Source: Nocardia goodfellowii
GTDB lineage: Bacteria; Actinomycetota; Actinomycetes; Mycobacteriales; Mycobacteriaceae
NCBI RefSeq assembly: GCF_017875645.1
Contig: NZ_JAGGMR010000001.1
Location: 992,001 to 1,056,000, forward strand
DNA length: 64,000 nucleotides
Direction of reading: 5' to 3'
In this document: positions 10,966 through 20,114 of the stretch, piece by piece
How the letters are laid out: the number at the start of each line of letters is the position of its first letter
Position numbering within the stretch: the stretch's first letter is position 1
Made by a program: the position numbers and the translations under genes
The notes under the pieces: generated by a model
The model's input: the letters and a program-made list of their open reading frames with translations, nothing else
The model's database searches: none
What the model was told of the DNA's origin: nothing

Positions 10966-12276
10966 GTGGATGTGACGCGCGCCGCACTCGACTCGGACGG
11001 AGAGCCACCCGTGGCTTCGCGTCGGCTCGGCGCGCAGGTCCGGCGGAAAGTCCGCAATTTCGTGCGTGATCCGGTGGGCGAGGCGAGCCGCCGCATCGAG
11101 CAATTGCCGTTCGACTACCCGCCCAAGGTGATTCTGGTCGCCGATATCGCACTGGCCGCGATCACCGTCTGCGCGGTCGTCCAGCGGCACGACTATTTCG
11201 GCACCCTCATACCGTTCCTCGCGGCGCCCCTGACCTTCCTGTCGATTCCGTTGTTCCTCGTACTCGGGATCTCGCCGCGGCCGATTCAGATGGTGCTGGT
11301 GGCGATGTCCTCCACCGCGCTGTTCCTTATTCAACCGGCACCCACAGATTTCGCGCCGTTCATCTTGGTGGTCGCGGTCGGCAAGGCCGCCGCGATCGGG
11401 AGCAAACGGTTCACCGCGCTGCTCGCGGCGGCCGCCCTGGCCGAACTCCTGGCCTTCGACATGCTCGGGCACGTGGCGTGGTCGGATACCGGGCAGCGGT
11501 TCGAGGGCGCGCCGATGTACAGCCTCGGCGTCGCGCTGGGCTGGATGGTCGGCGTGATGATGCAGTATCAGCGCCGATTCCTCTACCGGGAGCGCGAATA
11601 TCAGGCGGTGCGCTCGGTGCAGGCGGCCGAGGAGGAACGGCGGCGGATCGCGCGGGAGGTGCACGATGTCATCGCCCATTCGCTGAGCATCACCCTGCTG
11701 CACCTCACCGCCGCGCGGCACGCGCTGAAAACCGATCGCGATGTGGACGAGGCGGTCGACGCCCTGGTCGACGCGGAACGGCTGGGCCGGCAGGCGATGG
11801 CCGACATCCGGCGCACGGTCGGCCTGCTCGGCGCCGGGCCGTCCAAGCAGGACGCTGAGCCGGGCGTCGCGGACATCGCGGATCTGGTCGCCGATTGCGC
11901 CCGCGCCGGGCTCGGCGTGGAATACCAGGCCACCGGCGATCTCAGCTCCGTCACGGCCACGGTGGGGCTGGCGCTGTACCGCATCGGCCAGGAATCGCTG
12001 GCCAACATCGCCAAGCACGCCGACGGCGCCACGGCGACCGTGCGGTTGACCGTCGGTCCGGCCGACGCGGCGCTGCTGGTGCGGAACTCGCTGCCGCTGG
12101 GCCTATCCGAGCGCGGCGAGAGCGGGATGGGGCTGTCCGGTATGCGGCAGCGCGCCGAACTGCTCGACGGTGAGGTCGTGGCCGGCCCCTACGACGGCGG
12201 CTGGTCGGTGCATGCGCGTATCCCGCTGGCACCGACCCGCAGCGTGTGGTTTGTGCCGCTCACCGGAAGCCCCTAG
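10966..12276 (+). CDS. Sensor histidine kinase, HisKA_3/NarL-type, without an adjacent response regulator
   Basis: A 436-residue membrane sensor kinase with a GTG start. The N-terminal half holds about six hydrophobic segments (VILVADIALAAITVCAVV at about 54-71; later YSLGVALGWMVGVMM). A short coiled region then leads to the dimerisation domain EEERRRIAREVHDVIAHSLS with the phosphoacceptor H233, and a HATPase_c domain (IGQESLANIAKHAD, GESGMGLSGMRQRAELLDG). Kinases of this class normally sit next to a LuxR/NarL-type response regulator. Here the 3' neighbour is the convergent RidA gene, 6 bp away, and none is present on either side. The stimulus cannot be read from the sequence. The 160-bp gap upstream holds the divergent promoters. 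Confidence 0.9.
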   Translation: MDVTRAALDSDGEPPVASRRLGAQVRRKVRNFVRDPVGEASRRIEQLPFDYPPKVILVADIALAAITVCAVVQRHDYFGTLIPFLAAPLTFLSIPLFLVLGISPRPIQMVLVAMSSTALFLIQPAPTDFAPFILVVAVGKAAAIGSKRFTALLAAAALAELLAFDMLGHVAWSDTGQRFEGAPMYSLGVALGWMVGVMMQYQRRFLYREREYQAVRSVQAAEEERRRIAREVHDVIAHSLSITLLHLTAARHALKTDRDVDEAVDALVDAERLGRQAMADIRRTVGLLGAGPSKQDAEPGVADIADLVADCARAGLGVEYQATGDLSSVTATVGLALYRIGQESLANIAKHADGATATVRLTVGPADAALLVRNSLPLGLSERGESGMGLSGMRQRAELLDGEVVAGPYDGGWSVHARIPLAPTRSVWFVPLTGSP

Positions 12277-12282
12277 CCGCTG

Positions 12283-12747
12283 TCAGTCCCGCACTTCGGC
12301 GATGATCTCGACCTCGACCGGGACACCCTTGGGGAGCTCGGCCACGCCCACCGCGGCGCGCGCGTGCACGCCGGCCTCGCCGAAGACCACACCGAGGAAC
12401 TCCGAGGCGCCATTGACGACCAGGGGCTGATCGGTGAAACCCGGTGCGGAGGCGACGAAGCCGGTGACCTTCACGATGCGCACCACATTGTCGAGTCCGA
12501 CCAGGGCGTGGATCGCGGCCAGCGCGTTCAGCGCGCAGGCCTCGGCGGCCTTGGCCGCCTCGTCGAGGGAGATCTCCGCGCCGGCCTTGCCGACCCACGG
12601 GAGTTCACCTTTTACGAACGGGATCTGGCCCGAGGTGTAGACGAGCGACCCGCTCCGCACCGCCGGTACGTAGGCCGCGACCGGCGCTGCCACCTCGGGC
12701 AGCGTCAGGCCGAGCTTGTCCAGGTTGGCTTGCCACTGGGTGCTCAT
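12283..12747 (-). CDS. RidA family (YjgF/YER057c/UK114) protein
   Basis: A 154-residue RidA-superfamily protein. Family features are the strand GSLVYTSGQIPFVKGELPW, the helix AAKAAEACALNALAAIHALV and the C-terminal LPKGVPVEVEIIAEVRD. RidA proper hydrolyses reactive enamine/imine intermediates made by PLP enzymes such as threonine dehydratase; this longer subfamily (compare Rv3678c) is less characterised. It lies 3 bp downstream of the DUF4177 gene, so the two form an operon divergent from bagAB, the same arrangement as in M. tuberculosis. Confidence 0.9.
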   Translation of the reverse strand: MSTQWQANLDKLGLTLPEVAAPVAAYVPAVRSGSLVYTSGQIPFVKGELPWVGKAGAEISLDEAAKAAEACALNALAAIHALVGLDNVVRIVKVTGFVASAPGFTDQPLVVNGASEFLGVVFGEAGVHARAAVGVAELPKGVPVEVEIIAEVRD

Positions 12748-12750
12748 CGC

Positions 12751-12915
12751 TTACTGCTTGGGGCGCTTGAGGTAGGCGACGTGCTGCTCACCGGTCGGGC
12801 CGGGCAGCACCGAGACCAGCTCCCAGCCGTCGGCGCCCCACTGGTCGAGGATCTGCTTGGTCGCGTGCGTCAGAAGCGGAACGGTGGCGTACTCCCACAC
12901 GGTCAAGTCACTCAT
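12751..12915 (-). CDS. DUF4177-type small protein (54 aa)
   Basis: A 54-residue protein that starts MSDLTVWEYATVPLLTHATK and continues with ILDQWGADGWELVSVLPGP. The pattern WEY..VPL...ILDQWG.DGWELV is characteristic of the DUF4177 / Rv3678A-like family, which is widespread in actinobacteria and has no known function. Its stop codon is 3 bp before the RidA start. It is the first gene of a two-gene operon divergent from bagA. Confidence 0.85.
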   Translation of the reverse strand: MSDLTVWEYATVPLLTHATKQILDQWGADGWELVSVLPGPTGEQHVAYLKRPKQ

Positions 12916-13083
12916 GGGGCGAGTCTATGGTGCGGCCCGCGACGCCCGGCGTGCGCGTGCCTTCATGCGAAGCCGCCGACGACGGTTAGCTACGTCTCAC
13001 TGTCTGATACAGAACTGCCGAAACGGCGCGCCTGTAGCGGATCCCTCAGGCGTGAAGTCGAAACGAGTTATAGGCTCGCGAAC

Positions 13084-14145
13084 GTGGGAGTACCAACAGC
13101 AGTGCCCATTTCGGCTGGGCCGACGGGCGATACAGGGGCGGAGCCGGGGCTCGAAACGGGCTGGCCGGCCCGCGCCGAAAAAGCGCGGCTGCACTTCGTC
13201 TCCGGCAAGGGCGGTACCGGAAAGTCCACGGTCGCCGCCGCCTTGGCGCTCGCACTGGCCGCCGGTGGCAGGCGCGTACTGCTGGTCGAGGTGGAGAGCC
13301 GGCAGTCCATTGCCCAGCTGTTCGATCTGCCGCCGTTGCCGCCCACCGAGACCAGGATCGCCACCGCCGACGGCGGCGGTGAGGTGGTCGCGCTGGCGCT
13401 CGACATCGAGCACGCCTTCCTGGAATACCTCGACATGTTCTACAACCTCGGCTTCGCCGGCCGGGCCATGCGGCGGATGGGCGCGATCGAGTTCGTCACC
13501 ACCATCGCGCCCGGTCTGCGCGATGTCATCGTGACCGGCAAGATCAAGGAATGCGTTGTCCGCGTGGACAAGGCGGGCAAGCAGGTCTACGACGAGATCG
13601 TGGTGGACGCCCCGCCGACCGGCCGCATCGCCAGCTTCCTCGACGTCACCCAGGCGATGAAGGAAATCGCCAAGGGCGGCCCGATCGCCTCGCAGGCCGA
13701 GGGCGTATCCAAGCTGCTGCATTCGGACCAGACGATGATCCACCTGGTGACGCTGCTGGAGGCGCTGCCGGTGCAGGAGACCGCCGACGCGGTCGCCGAG
13801 CTCACCGCCAACGACCTGCATATCGGCAGCGTCATCGTGAATCGGGCGACCGAGGGGCAGTTGCCCGCCGAGGTGCGCGCCCGCGCCGCCACCGGCGAGA
13901 TCGATCGCGAAGCCATCGCCGCGGGCCTGGCCAAGGCCGGAATCTCGTTGTCCGACACCGATTTCCAGGGCCTTGTCACCGAGGCCGTGGAACATTCGGC
14001 GACGCTGCAGGCGCAGGACGCGAGCGCGAACGAACTGAAGAAGGTCGACGTGCCACAGCTGTATCTGCCCGCGCTGGAAGACGGCATGGACCTCGGCGGC
14101 CTCTACGAGCTGGCCGAACATTTGAGCAAACAGGGGGTCAAGTAG
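13084..14145 (+). CDS. bagA: ArsA/Get3-like ATPase, first of a pair
   Basis: A 353-residue P-loop ATPase of the ArsA/Get3 family, equivalent by sequence and position to Rv3679. It has a deviant Walker A ([16 protein letters not shown]), the switch region [13 protein letters not shown] and the family segment [20 protein letters not shown]. The GTG at 13084 is chosen because family homology begins about 25 codons later; GTG 13102 is an alternative, and no strong ribosome site separates them. It is translationally coupled to the second ATPase (stop and start share one base). The mycobacterial pair (BagA/BagB) is linked to redox and envelope tolerance, and its position between RidA and whiB4 is conserved. 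The tail-anchored-protein or metal client of eukaryotic or bacterial relatives should not be assumed. Confidence 0.9.
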   Translation: MGVPTAVPISAGPTGDTGAEPGLETGWPARAEKARLHFVSGKGGTGKSTVAAALALALAAGGRRVLLVEVESRQSIAQLFDLPPLPPTETRIATADGGGEVVALALDIEHAFLEYLDMFYNLGFAGRAMRRMGAIEFVTTIAPGLRDVIVTGKIKECVVRVDKAGKQVYDEIVVDAPPTGRIASFLDVTQAMKEIAKGGPIASQAEGVSKLLHSDQTMIHLVTLLEALPVQETADAVAELTANDLHIGSVIVNRATEGQLPAEVRARAATGEIDREAIAAGLAKAGISLSDTDFQGLVTEAVEHSATLQAQDASANELKKVDVPQLYLPALEDGMDLGGLYELAEHLSKQGVK

Positions 14146-15260
14146 TGGTCCCGCTGGATATTTCGAAGATCATCGAGGATCGCACCGCCCGGGTCGTGGT
14201 GTGCTGCGGTTCCGGTGGTGTGGGCAAGACGACCACCGCCGCCGCCATCGCGCTGCGCGCCGCCGAGATGGGCCGCAAGGTCGTGGTGCTGACCATCGAC
14301 CCGGCGCGCCGGCTGGCCCAGTCACTCGGCGTCGCCGACCTGGACAACACCCCGCAGCGGGTGGAACTCGGGCCGGAGGTCGAGGGCGAGCTGCACGCCA
14401 TGATGCTGAACATGCGGCGCACCTTCGACGACATGGTGCTCGAGCACACCAGCCCGGAGAAGGCGGAGCAGATCTTCGCCAATCCGATCTACCAGACCGT
14501 GGCCTCGTCCTTCGGCGGCACGCAGGAGTACATGGCGATGGAGAAGCTCGGTCAGCTGGCCGGGCGGCGGGAGTGGGACCTGATCGTGGTCGACACGCCT
14601 CCGTCCCGCAACGCGCTGGACTTCCTGGACGCGCCCAAGCGGCTCGGAAACTTCCTCAACGGCAAGATGATCCGGCTGATCATGGCGCCGGGTCGCGGCG
14701 TGGGCCGGTTCGTCACCGGTGCGATGAGCCTGGCCATGCGCGGTGTGTCGACCATCGTCGGTGGGCAGATGCTCAAGGACGCGTCGAACTTCCTGCAGTC
14801 GCTGGAGTCGCTGTTCGGCGGTTTTCAGGACCGCGCCGATCGCACCTACGCGATGTTGTCCAAGCCCGGCACACACTTCCTGGTGATCGCCGCGGCCGAA
14901 CCGGACGCGCTGCGCGAGGCCTCGTTCTTCGTGGACCGGCTCTCGACGGAGAAGATGCCGCTGGCCGGGCTGGTGCTGAACCGCACCCATCCGGCGCTGA
15001 GCGAGTTGCGCGCCGATCACGCGCTGACCGCGGCCGACCAGTTGGCCGAGGCCGATCCGCTGACCGCGGCGGTGCTGCGCATCCACGCGCAGCGCATGGT
15101 GACCGCCAAGCGCGAGCAGCATCTGCTGCATCGGTTCACCGGCGCGCACCCGCGGGTACCGATCGCGCCGGTGACCGCACTGCCGTTCGAAGTGTCCGAT
15201 CTAGCCGCCTTGCGGGCGGTCGGTGACCAGCTGACCGGCGTCCGGCCGCGCTCCGCCTGA
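14145..15260 (+). CDS. bagB: ArsA/Get3-like ATPase, second of a pair
   Basis: A 371-residue partner of the preceding ATPase (Rv3680-like). Walker A is [18 protein letters not shown] and switch I includes [13 protein letters not shown], the typical ArsA/Get3 form. [20 protein letters not shown] is the switch II region. GTG 14145 overlaps the bagA stop (TAGTG), so it is translationally coupled. The two proteins probably act as a hetero-oligomer, as described for the mycobacterial pair. Transcription ends at the strong hairpin at 15308-15336, shared with the convergent whiB4-like gene. Confidence 0.9.
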   Translation: MVPLDISKIIEDRTARVVVCCGSGGVGKTTTAAAIALRAAEMGRKVVVLTIDPARRLAQSLGVADLDNTPQRVELGPEVEGELHAMMLNMRRTFDDMVLEHTSPEKAEQIFANPIYQTVASSFGGTQEYMAMEKLGQLAGRREWDLIVVDTPPSRNALDFLDAPKRLGNFLNGKMIRLIMAPGRGVGRFVTGAMSLAMRGVSTIVGGQMLKDASNFLQSLESLFGGFQDRADRTYAMLSKPGTHFLVIAAAEPDALREASFFVDRLSTEKMPLAGLVLNRTHPALSELRADHALTAADQLAEADPLTAAVLRIHAQRMVTAKREQHLLHRFTGAHPRVPIAPVTALPFEVSDLAALRAVGDQLTGVRPRSA

Positions 15261-15307
15261 TCGCTTAAACGTTCGATTATCAGATCCAATTGCTATGGGA
15301 CAAAACG

Positions 15308-15336
15308 AAACCGAGCCCGCAACGCGGGCTCGGTTT
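15308..15336. terminator. Bidirectional intrinsic terminator between bagB and whiB4
   Basis: Perfect 13-bp stem (AAACCGAGCCCGC / GCGGGCTCGGTTT) with an AAC loop. A T-run follows on the plus side and A-rich sequence precedes it, so it can serve both convergent genes. Confidence 0.9.
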
Positions 15337-15351
15337 TCGGATTCCTCCGGC

Positions 15352-15774
15352 TCAGATCGCGATCTGATGCTGCCGCTGGGCTTGGAAGAAGTCGGCCCAG
15401 GACGTCACCTCCGGATGCTGTTTCAGCAGCGCCCGGCGCTGCCGTTCGGTCATACCGCCCCACACACCGAATTCCACCCGATTGTCGAGCGCGTCGGCGC
15501 CGCACTGCATCAGCACCGGGCAGTGGCGGCAGATGGTGGCGGCTTTGCGCTGCGCCGCACCGCGGACGAACAGCTGATCGGGATCTACTTCCTTGCATCG
15601 AGCCTGGGCTACCCAGGCGATTCGCGCTTCGGCCTGCTCTACGTCCAATCGAGCGATGGGGGTTGTCATATGCATTTGGTGGGCCCCTTTGCAGTCCGAA
15701 CACCGGGTCACGGCGCTCCAGAATCGCGTGCAGCCCTCGCAGCAACCCAAACCCCGCTGCGAACTGCACCACAT
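15352..15774 (-). CDS. whiB4: WhiB-family Fe-S regulator (WhiB4-like), possibly with an N-terminal CxxC-CxxC extension
   Basis: The core (from MTTPIARLDVEQ) has the four WhiB cysteines (ARCKE, CRHC, QCGAD) and the turn EFGVWGGMTERQRR. It matches mycobacterial WhiB4, an O2/NO-sensitive [4Fe-4S] regulator of redox homeostasis, and lies in the same place between bagB and ponA2. Two starts are possible. ATG 15675 (107 aa) has AAAGGGG eight bases upstream. ATG 15774 (140 aa) lies about 4 nt after the predicted transcript start of the only good promoter upstream; the extra 33 residues read MWCSSQRGLGCCEGC, then TRC and SDC, with CX2C-X9-CX2C spacing as in a small zinc knuckle. I give the longer form because of the promoter, but the core alone is equally possible. 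Confidence 0.85.
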   Translation of the reverse strand: MWCSSQRGLGCCEGCTRFWSAVTRCSDCKGAHQMHMTTPIARLDVEQAEARIAWVAQARCKEVDPDQLFVRGAAQRKAATICRHCPVLMQCGADALDNRVEFGVWGGMTERQRRALLKQHPEVTSWADFFQAQRQHQIAI

Positions 15775-15784
15775 TCCACTTTGA

Positions 15785-15813
15785 GTGTTAGCTCTATCAC
15801 ACTGGGTTCTCAA
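15785..15813 (-). promoter_or_regulatory. SigA-type promoter of whiB4, predicting a near-leaderless transcript
   Basis: Reading the minus strand: TTGAGA (15813-15808), a 17-nt spacer, TAACAC (15790-15785). The expected start is about 15778, four bases before ATG 15774. Confidence 0.55.
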
Positions 15814-16042
15814 TCTAGGTAAAGGTATGGGCCTAGCGCAAGACCGTCTCGAGATTTTTTGGTACGACCGTCCCCGCAATCACGAGAGAGAACCGGGCGG
15901 TCGAGTCGGCACGCTCCCCGCCATCTCGCGACACGCGGCAGCCCACACGACGACACGCCCAACGTGGGTGCGAACCGCGCGTTCAGAAGAATGCGCAAAC
16001 ACACCGGAGAGACCCGGAGGGGTTACCCGTAGGCTGGAGTTC

Positions 16043-18436
16043 GTGCCGATCACGCCGAATTCACCCACCCCGTCGGCTTCGCCTTCCGATATTCCGCGGA
16101 CCCTCGCGAAACTGGCAGGCAGTTGCGCGTTGGCCGCGGTGCTCGTCGCCGGGCTGTTGTTCCCTCTCGCAGGCGGTTTCGGATTCGTCTCCAACCGCGC
16201 CGCCGACGCCGTGGACAATGTGTCCGCGGAACTGGTGGAGGGCACCGTGCCCGCCGTCTCGACGATGGTGGACACCACCGGAGCGCCGATCGCGTGGCTG
16301 TACGAGCAGCGCAGATTCGAAGTCCCCAGCGACAAGATCTCCAACGACATGAAGTTGGCGATCGTCTCCATCGAAGATCGGCGGTTCGCCGACCACGCGG
16401 GCGTCGACTGGCAGGGCACGCTGCGCGCCTTCCTCACCAACACCAGCAGCGGCGAGGTGCAGCAGGGCGCGTCCACCCTCGACCAGCAGTATGTGAAGAA
16501 CTTCCAGCTGCTCGTCGTGGCCAAGACCGACGCCGAGCGCCGCGCCGCCATCGAGACCACCCCGGCTCGCAAGATCCGCGAGATCCGCATGGCGCTCACC
16601 CTGGACCGGGAACTCACCAAGGACGAGATCCTCACCCGGTACCTCAATCTGGTCCCGTTCGGAAACTCCTCCTACGGCATCCAGGACGCCGCCAAAACCT
16701 ACTTCGGCGTCGACGCCGCACAGCTGAACGTGTCGCAGTCCGCGATGCTGGCCGGCATGGTGCAGTCCAGCTCCAAGCTGAACCCCTACACCAACCCCGA
16801 CGGCGTGCTGGCCAGACGGAACATCGTGCTGGACACCATGATCCAGAACATCCCCAGCCGGGCCGACGAATTCCGTAAGGCCAAGCTGGAACCGCTGGGC
16901 GTGCTGCCCGAGCCCAAGGGCCTGCCGCGCGGCTGCATCGCCGCCAACGATCGTGGATTCTTCTGCGACTACGCGGTGCAGTATCTGGCCAACGCCGGCA
17001 TCAGCCGCGACCAGATCGACAAGGGCGGCTACCTGATCAAGACCACCCTGGACCCGGCGGTGCAGGATTCGGTGAAGCGGGCGGTCACCGAGACCGCCAA
17101 CCCGAATCTCGACGACATCGCGCAGGTGATGTCGGTCGTCGCGCCGGGCCAGGATTCGCATCCCGTCGTCGCGATGGCCTCCAGCCGCACCTACGGACTC
17201 AATCGCGACGCCAACGAAACCATGCAGCCCCAGCCGTTCTCCCTGGTCGGTGACGGCGCCGGCTCGGTCTTCAAGATCTTCACCACGGCCGCGGCGATGG
17301 AAAAGGGTATGGGCATCAACGCCCAGCTCGACGTGCCCGGCCGGTTCGACGCCCGGGGCATGGGCAACGGCGGCGCCCGGGGTTGCCCGCCGGAGACCTA
17401 CTGCGTGGAGAACGCGGCCAAGTACAAGTCGCCGATGTCGGTGACCGAAGCGCTGGCCACCTCGCCGAACACCGCGTTCGTCAAGCTGATCCAAGCCGTG
17501 GGCGTCACCCCCACCGTCGACATGGCGGTCCGGCTGGGCATGCGCTCCTACACCGAGCCCGGCACCTCCGGCCACAGCAACCAGAGCCTGGCCGACATGA
17601 TCAAGGACCAGAACCTCGGCTCGTTCACCCTGGGCCCGGTCCCGATCAACCCGCTCGAGCTGTCCAACGTCGCGGCGACGCTGGCCTCCGGCGGCAAGTG
17701 GTGCCCGCCCAACCCGATCCGCGAGGTGGTGGACCGCACCGGCAAGACGGTGCCGCTGACCCAGCAGGCCTGCGAGCAGGTCGTCGAGCCGGGCCTGGCC
17801 AACACCCTGGCCAACGCCATGGGCAAGGACCACGATCCGGGCGGCACCGCGTCCGCCGCCGCCGGTTCCACCGGTTGGAACCAGCCGGTCGCCGCGAAGA
17901 CGGGAACCACCGAAAGCCACCGCTCCTCGGCTTTCCTCGGCTTCACGAACTCCCTCGCCGCCGCCACCTACATCTACGGTGACAGCCCGACGCCCGGGGA
18001 GATCTGCTCGTTCCCGCTGCGCAACTGCGGTAGCGGCAACCTGTTCGGCGGTAACGAACCCGCCCGCACCTGGTTCAACTCCGTGAAGGCCGTGCTCGAC
18101 CGATACCCGGCGGGGTTGCCGCCGCTGGACGACAAATACGTGCGCGGCTCGAACAACGCGCAGGTTCCCGATGTCGTCGGGCTGAACCAGGGTGAGGCGA
18201 CCGCCGCGCTGAAGGCGGCCGGATTCCAGGTCACCGCCGTGAACGGAAACGGTCCGCTGCCCAAGGGCGCGGTGATGAGCACCGCGCCGAACGGCTCGGC
18301 GATCCCGGGCTCGGTGGTGACGATCTACGTCAGCGACGGGACCCAGCGCGCGCCCACTCCCGCCCCGGGGCCGGCCCCGCCACCGCCGCCCGCGCTGCCG
18401 CCCGGCCTGCCGCTGCCGCCCTGGTGGCCCAGGTAG
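16043..18436 (+). CDS. ponA2: Bifunctional class A penicillin-binding protein, PonA2-like
   Basis: A 797-residue membrane-anchored peptidoglycan glycosyltransferase/transpeptidase. An N-terminal membrane segment (LAGSCALAAVLVAGLLFPLA) is followed by the GT51 domain with VSIEDRRFADHAGVDW (catalytic E111) and STLDQQYVKN. The transpeptidase has SVFK (S408, K411), SPN in TSPNTAF and KTGT (K619). One PASTA domain follows (VPDVVGLNQGEATAALKAAG), then a proline-rich tail. Similarity to PonA2 (Rv3682) is strong throughout and the neighbours are the same. GTG 16043 is preceded by GGAG only three bases upstream, so a different nearby start is possible. It ends at the terminator at 18446-18485. Confidence 0.93.
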   Translation: MPITPNSPTPSASPSDIPRTLAKLAGSCALAAVLVAGLLFPLAGGFGFVSNRAADAVDNVSAELVEGTVPAVSTMVDTTGAPIAWLYEQRRFEVPSDKISNDMKLAIVSIEDRRFADHAGVDWQGTLRAFLTNTSSGEVQQGASTLDQQYVKNFQLLVVAKTDAERRAAIETTPARKIREIRMALTLDRELTKDEILTRYLNLVPFGNSSYGIQDAAKTYFGVDAAQLNVSQSAMLAGMVQSSSKLNPYTNPDGVLARRNIVLDTMIQNIPSRADEFRKAKLEPLGVLPEPKGLPRGCIAANDRGFFCDYAVQYLANAGISRDQIDKGGYLIKTTLDPAVQDSVKRAVTETANPNLDDIAQVMSVVAPGQDSHPVVAMASSRTYGLNRDANETMQPQPFSLVGDGAGSVFKIFTTAAAMEKGMGINAQLDVPGRFDARGMGNGGARGCPPETYCVENAAKYKSPMSVTEALATSPNTAFVKLIQAVGVTPTVDMAVRLGMRSYTEPGTSGHSNQSLADMIKDQNLGSFTLGPVPINPLELSNVAATLASGGKWCPPNPIREVVDRTGKTVPLTQQACEQVVEPGLANTLANAMGKDHDPGGTASAAAGSTGWNQPVAAKTGTTESHRSSAFLGFTNSLAAATYIYGDSPTPGEICSFPLRNCGSGNLFGGNEPARTWFNSVKAVLDRYPAGLPPLDDKYVRGSNNAQVPDVVGLNQGEATAALKAAGFQVTAVNGNGPLPKGAVMSTAPNGSAIPGSVVTIYVSDGTQRAPTPAPGPAPPPPPALPPGLPLPPWWPR

Positions 18437-18445
18437 CTCCGCACG

Positions 18446-18485
18446 CGAAACCGCCGCCCCGGATCACTCCGGGGCGGCGGTTTCG
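18446..18485. terminator. Bidirectional terminator between ponA2 and the YqeY gene
   Basis: A 17-bp perfect stem (CGAAACCGCCGCCCCGG and its complement) with the six-base loop ATCACT, flanked by A-rich and T-rich ends. Confidence 0.9.
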
Positions 18486-18497
18486 TTTCAGCCGGTG

Positions 18498-18962
18498 TCA
18501 GAGCCGGGCTTTGACGGCCGCCGAGATGCGGGAGCCGTCGGCCTTGCCCTCGGCGAGCGCGGTGGCGATCTTCATGACCTGACCCATCTGACGCATGCCC
18601 GGACGTTCGCCGTTCTCCTGCGCGACCTGAGCGATCGCGGTGTCGGCCAGATCGGCGACCTCGGCCTCGGTGAGCTGCGACGGCAGGTACTCGTCGATGA
18701 TCCGGGCCTCGGCGTGCTCGTTGGCGGCCAGTTCACCGCGGCCGTTCTGGGTGTAGATCTCAGCCGATTCGTTGCGCTTCTTCGCTTCCTTCTGCAGCAC
18801 GACGATGACCTCGGCGTCGGAGAGTTCGCGCGCCTCCGAACCCGCGACCTCGGCGTTCTGGATAGCGGACAGCAGCATGCGCAAAGTGGCTAGGCGCAGC
18901 GTGTCCTTGGCTTTCATCGCGGCGGTCATATCCGTCCGCAACCTCGCTTTGAGTTCCGACAT
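18498..18962 (-). CDS. GatB/YqeY domain-containing protein
   Basis: A 154-residue protein of the YqeY family, which shares the helical tail domain of GatB (tRNA-dependent amidotransferase) but stands alone. Recognisable segments are LKARLRTDMTAAMKAKD, RLATLRMLLSAIQNAE, QKEAKKRNESAEIY, IIDEYLPSQLTEAEV and the C-terminal MGQVMKIATALAEGKADGS. A tRNA-binding or amidation-related role is assumed for the family but unproven. The ATG at 18962 is preferred over an in-frame ATG three codons upstream because homology begins at MSELKAR. It is divergent from the metallophosphoesterase across 121 bp. Confidence 0.9.
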   Translation of the reverse strand: MSELKARLRTDMTAAMKAKDTLRLATLRMLLSAIQNAEVAGSEARELSDAEVIVVLQKEAKKRNESAEIYTQNGRGELAANEHAEARIIDEYLPSQLTEAEVADLADTAIAQVAQENGERPGMRQMGQVMKIATALAEGKADGSRISAAVKARL

Positions 18963-19083
18963 GGCCCTCACGGTAGCCGCTGCGTCGCGTCCGGCCCACT
19001 ACATTTGCGGGCGCGGGCGGGGGACACACCCCTGTGCCTCAACACACTCGGCGGTTCGCGGGGGCCTCACCTATGCTGGGCAA

Positions 19084-20046
19084 ATGCCCGTGTTTTCGAC
19101 CTCCGCTGTCCGCCGAACCGCGCTGGGAGCCACCGGGGCCGCAGTGGCCGGAATCGGTTACGCCTCGCTGATCGAACGGAACGCGTTCGTGCTGCGTGAG
19201 GCCACCATGCCGGTCCTGCCGCCGGGTTCGTCGAGCCTGCGGGTGCTGCACATCAGCGACCTGCACATGACGCCCGGCCAGAAGCTCAAGCAGCAGTGGC
19301 TACGGGAGCTGGACCGGCTGGAACCCGACCTGGTCGTCAATACCGGCGACAATCTGTCGCACCTGAAGGCGGTGCCCGCGGTGGTGCAGGCCATGGGTGG
19401 ATTGCTTTCCCGCCCCGGCCTTTTCGTGTTCGGCAGCAACGATTACTTCGCGCCGGTGCCGAAGAACCCGCTGAAGTACTTCAAGAAGGACCACCGGCGG
19501 GTCTACGGCGCGCCGCTGCCCTGGCAGGATCTGCGCGCGGCGTTCAACGAGCGCGGCTGGCTCGATCTGACGCACGTGCGCCGTGACCTCGAGGTGGCGG
19601 GCGTGCGCATCGCCACGGCGGGCGTCGACGATCCGCATCTGCAGCGCGATCGCTACGACACCGTCGCCGGCGCGCCGAACCCGCTCGCCGACTTGCGGAT
19701 CGGGCTCACCCACTCCCCCGAGCCCCGCGTGCTCGACCGGTTCGCCGAGGACGGGTACGACCTAGTGCTCGCCGGGCACACGCACGGTGGGCAGTTGGTG
19801 CTGCCCGGTTACGGTGCGCTCGTCACCAACTGCGGGATCGACAAGTCCCGGGTGAAAGGTCCGTCGAAGTGGGGCGGACACACGCAGCTGCACGTGTCCG
19901 CGGGGGTCGGCACCTCGCCGTGGGCGCCGTACCGGTTCTGCTGTCGTCCGGAAGCCACGCTGCTGACGTTGGTCGCGGCGCCGCCGAAGCGTCCGGTCAG
20001 CGAATCCGATCGCGGGCGCTCCACTTCCGAGGCCGTAGCCCGTTGA
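19084..20046 (+). CDS. Metallophosphoesterase, membrane-anchored (Rv3683-like)
   Basis: A 320-residue calcineurin-like phosphoesterase. The dimetal site is visible in order: SDLHM (D59, H61), NTGDN, GSNDYF (replacing the usual GNHD) and AGHTHGGQL. The N-terminus has basic residues (SAVRRTALG) followed by a short hydrophobic stretch (ATGAAVAGIGYASL), suggesting a signal anchor with the catalytic domain outside. The substrate is unknown. It is the last gene of the block shared with M. tuberculosis and is divergent from YqeY. In GNHD the His is a metal ligand; Asn-Asp is retained here but not the His. Confidence 0.9.
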   Translation: MPVFSTSAVRRTALGATGAAVAGIGYASLIERNAFVLREATMPVLPPGSSSLRVLHISDLHMTPGQKLKQQWLRELDRLEPDLVVNTGDNLSHLKAVPAVVQAMGGLLSRPGLFVFGSNDYFAPVPKNPLKYFKKDHRRVYGAPLPWQDLRAAFNERGWLDLTHVRRDLEVAGVRIATAGVDDPHLQRDRYDTVAGAPNPLADLRIGLTHSPEPRVLDRFAEDGYDLVLAGHTHGGQLVLPGYGALVTNCGIDKSRVKGPSKWGGHTQLHVSAGVGTSPWAPYRFCCRPEATLLTLVAAPPKRPVSESDRGRSTSEAVAR

Positions 20047-20114
20047 GTTAGCCGTACGCCCCGCAGCTTGCTAGGGTCCCCTGCCGAGACGAGAAGTCAA
20101 CGCAGGGGACAACT

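Noticed and set aside
12364..13083. N-terminal extension of the first ArsA-like ATPase
   Set aside because: The open frame continues upstream but runs antisense to RidA and DUF4177; family homology starts just after GTG 13084.
16061..17920. Minus-strand frame inside ponA2
   Set aside because: Antisense to a well-conserved penicillin-binding protein; low-complexity Val/Gly/His composition.
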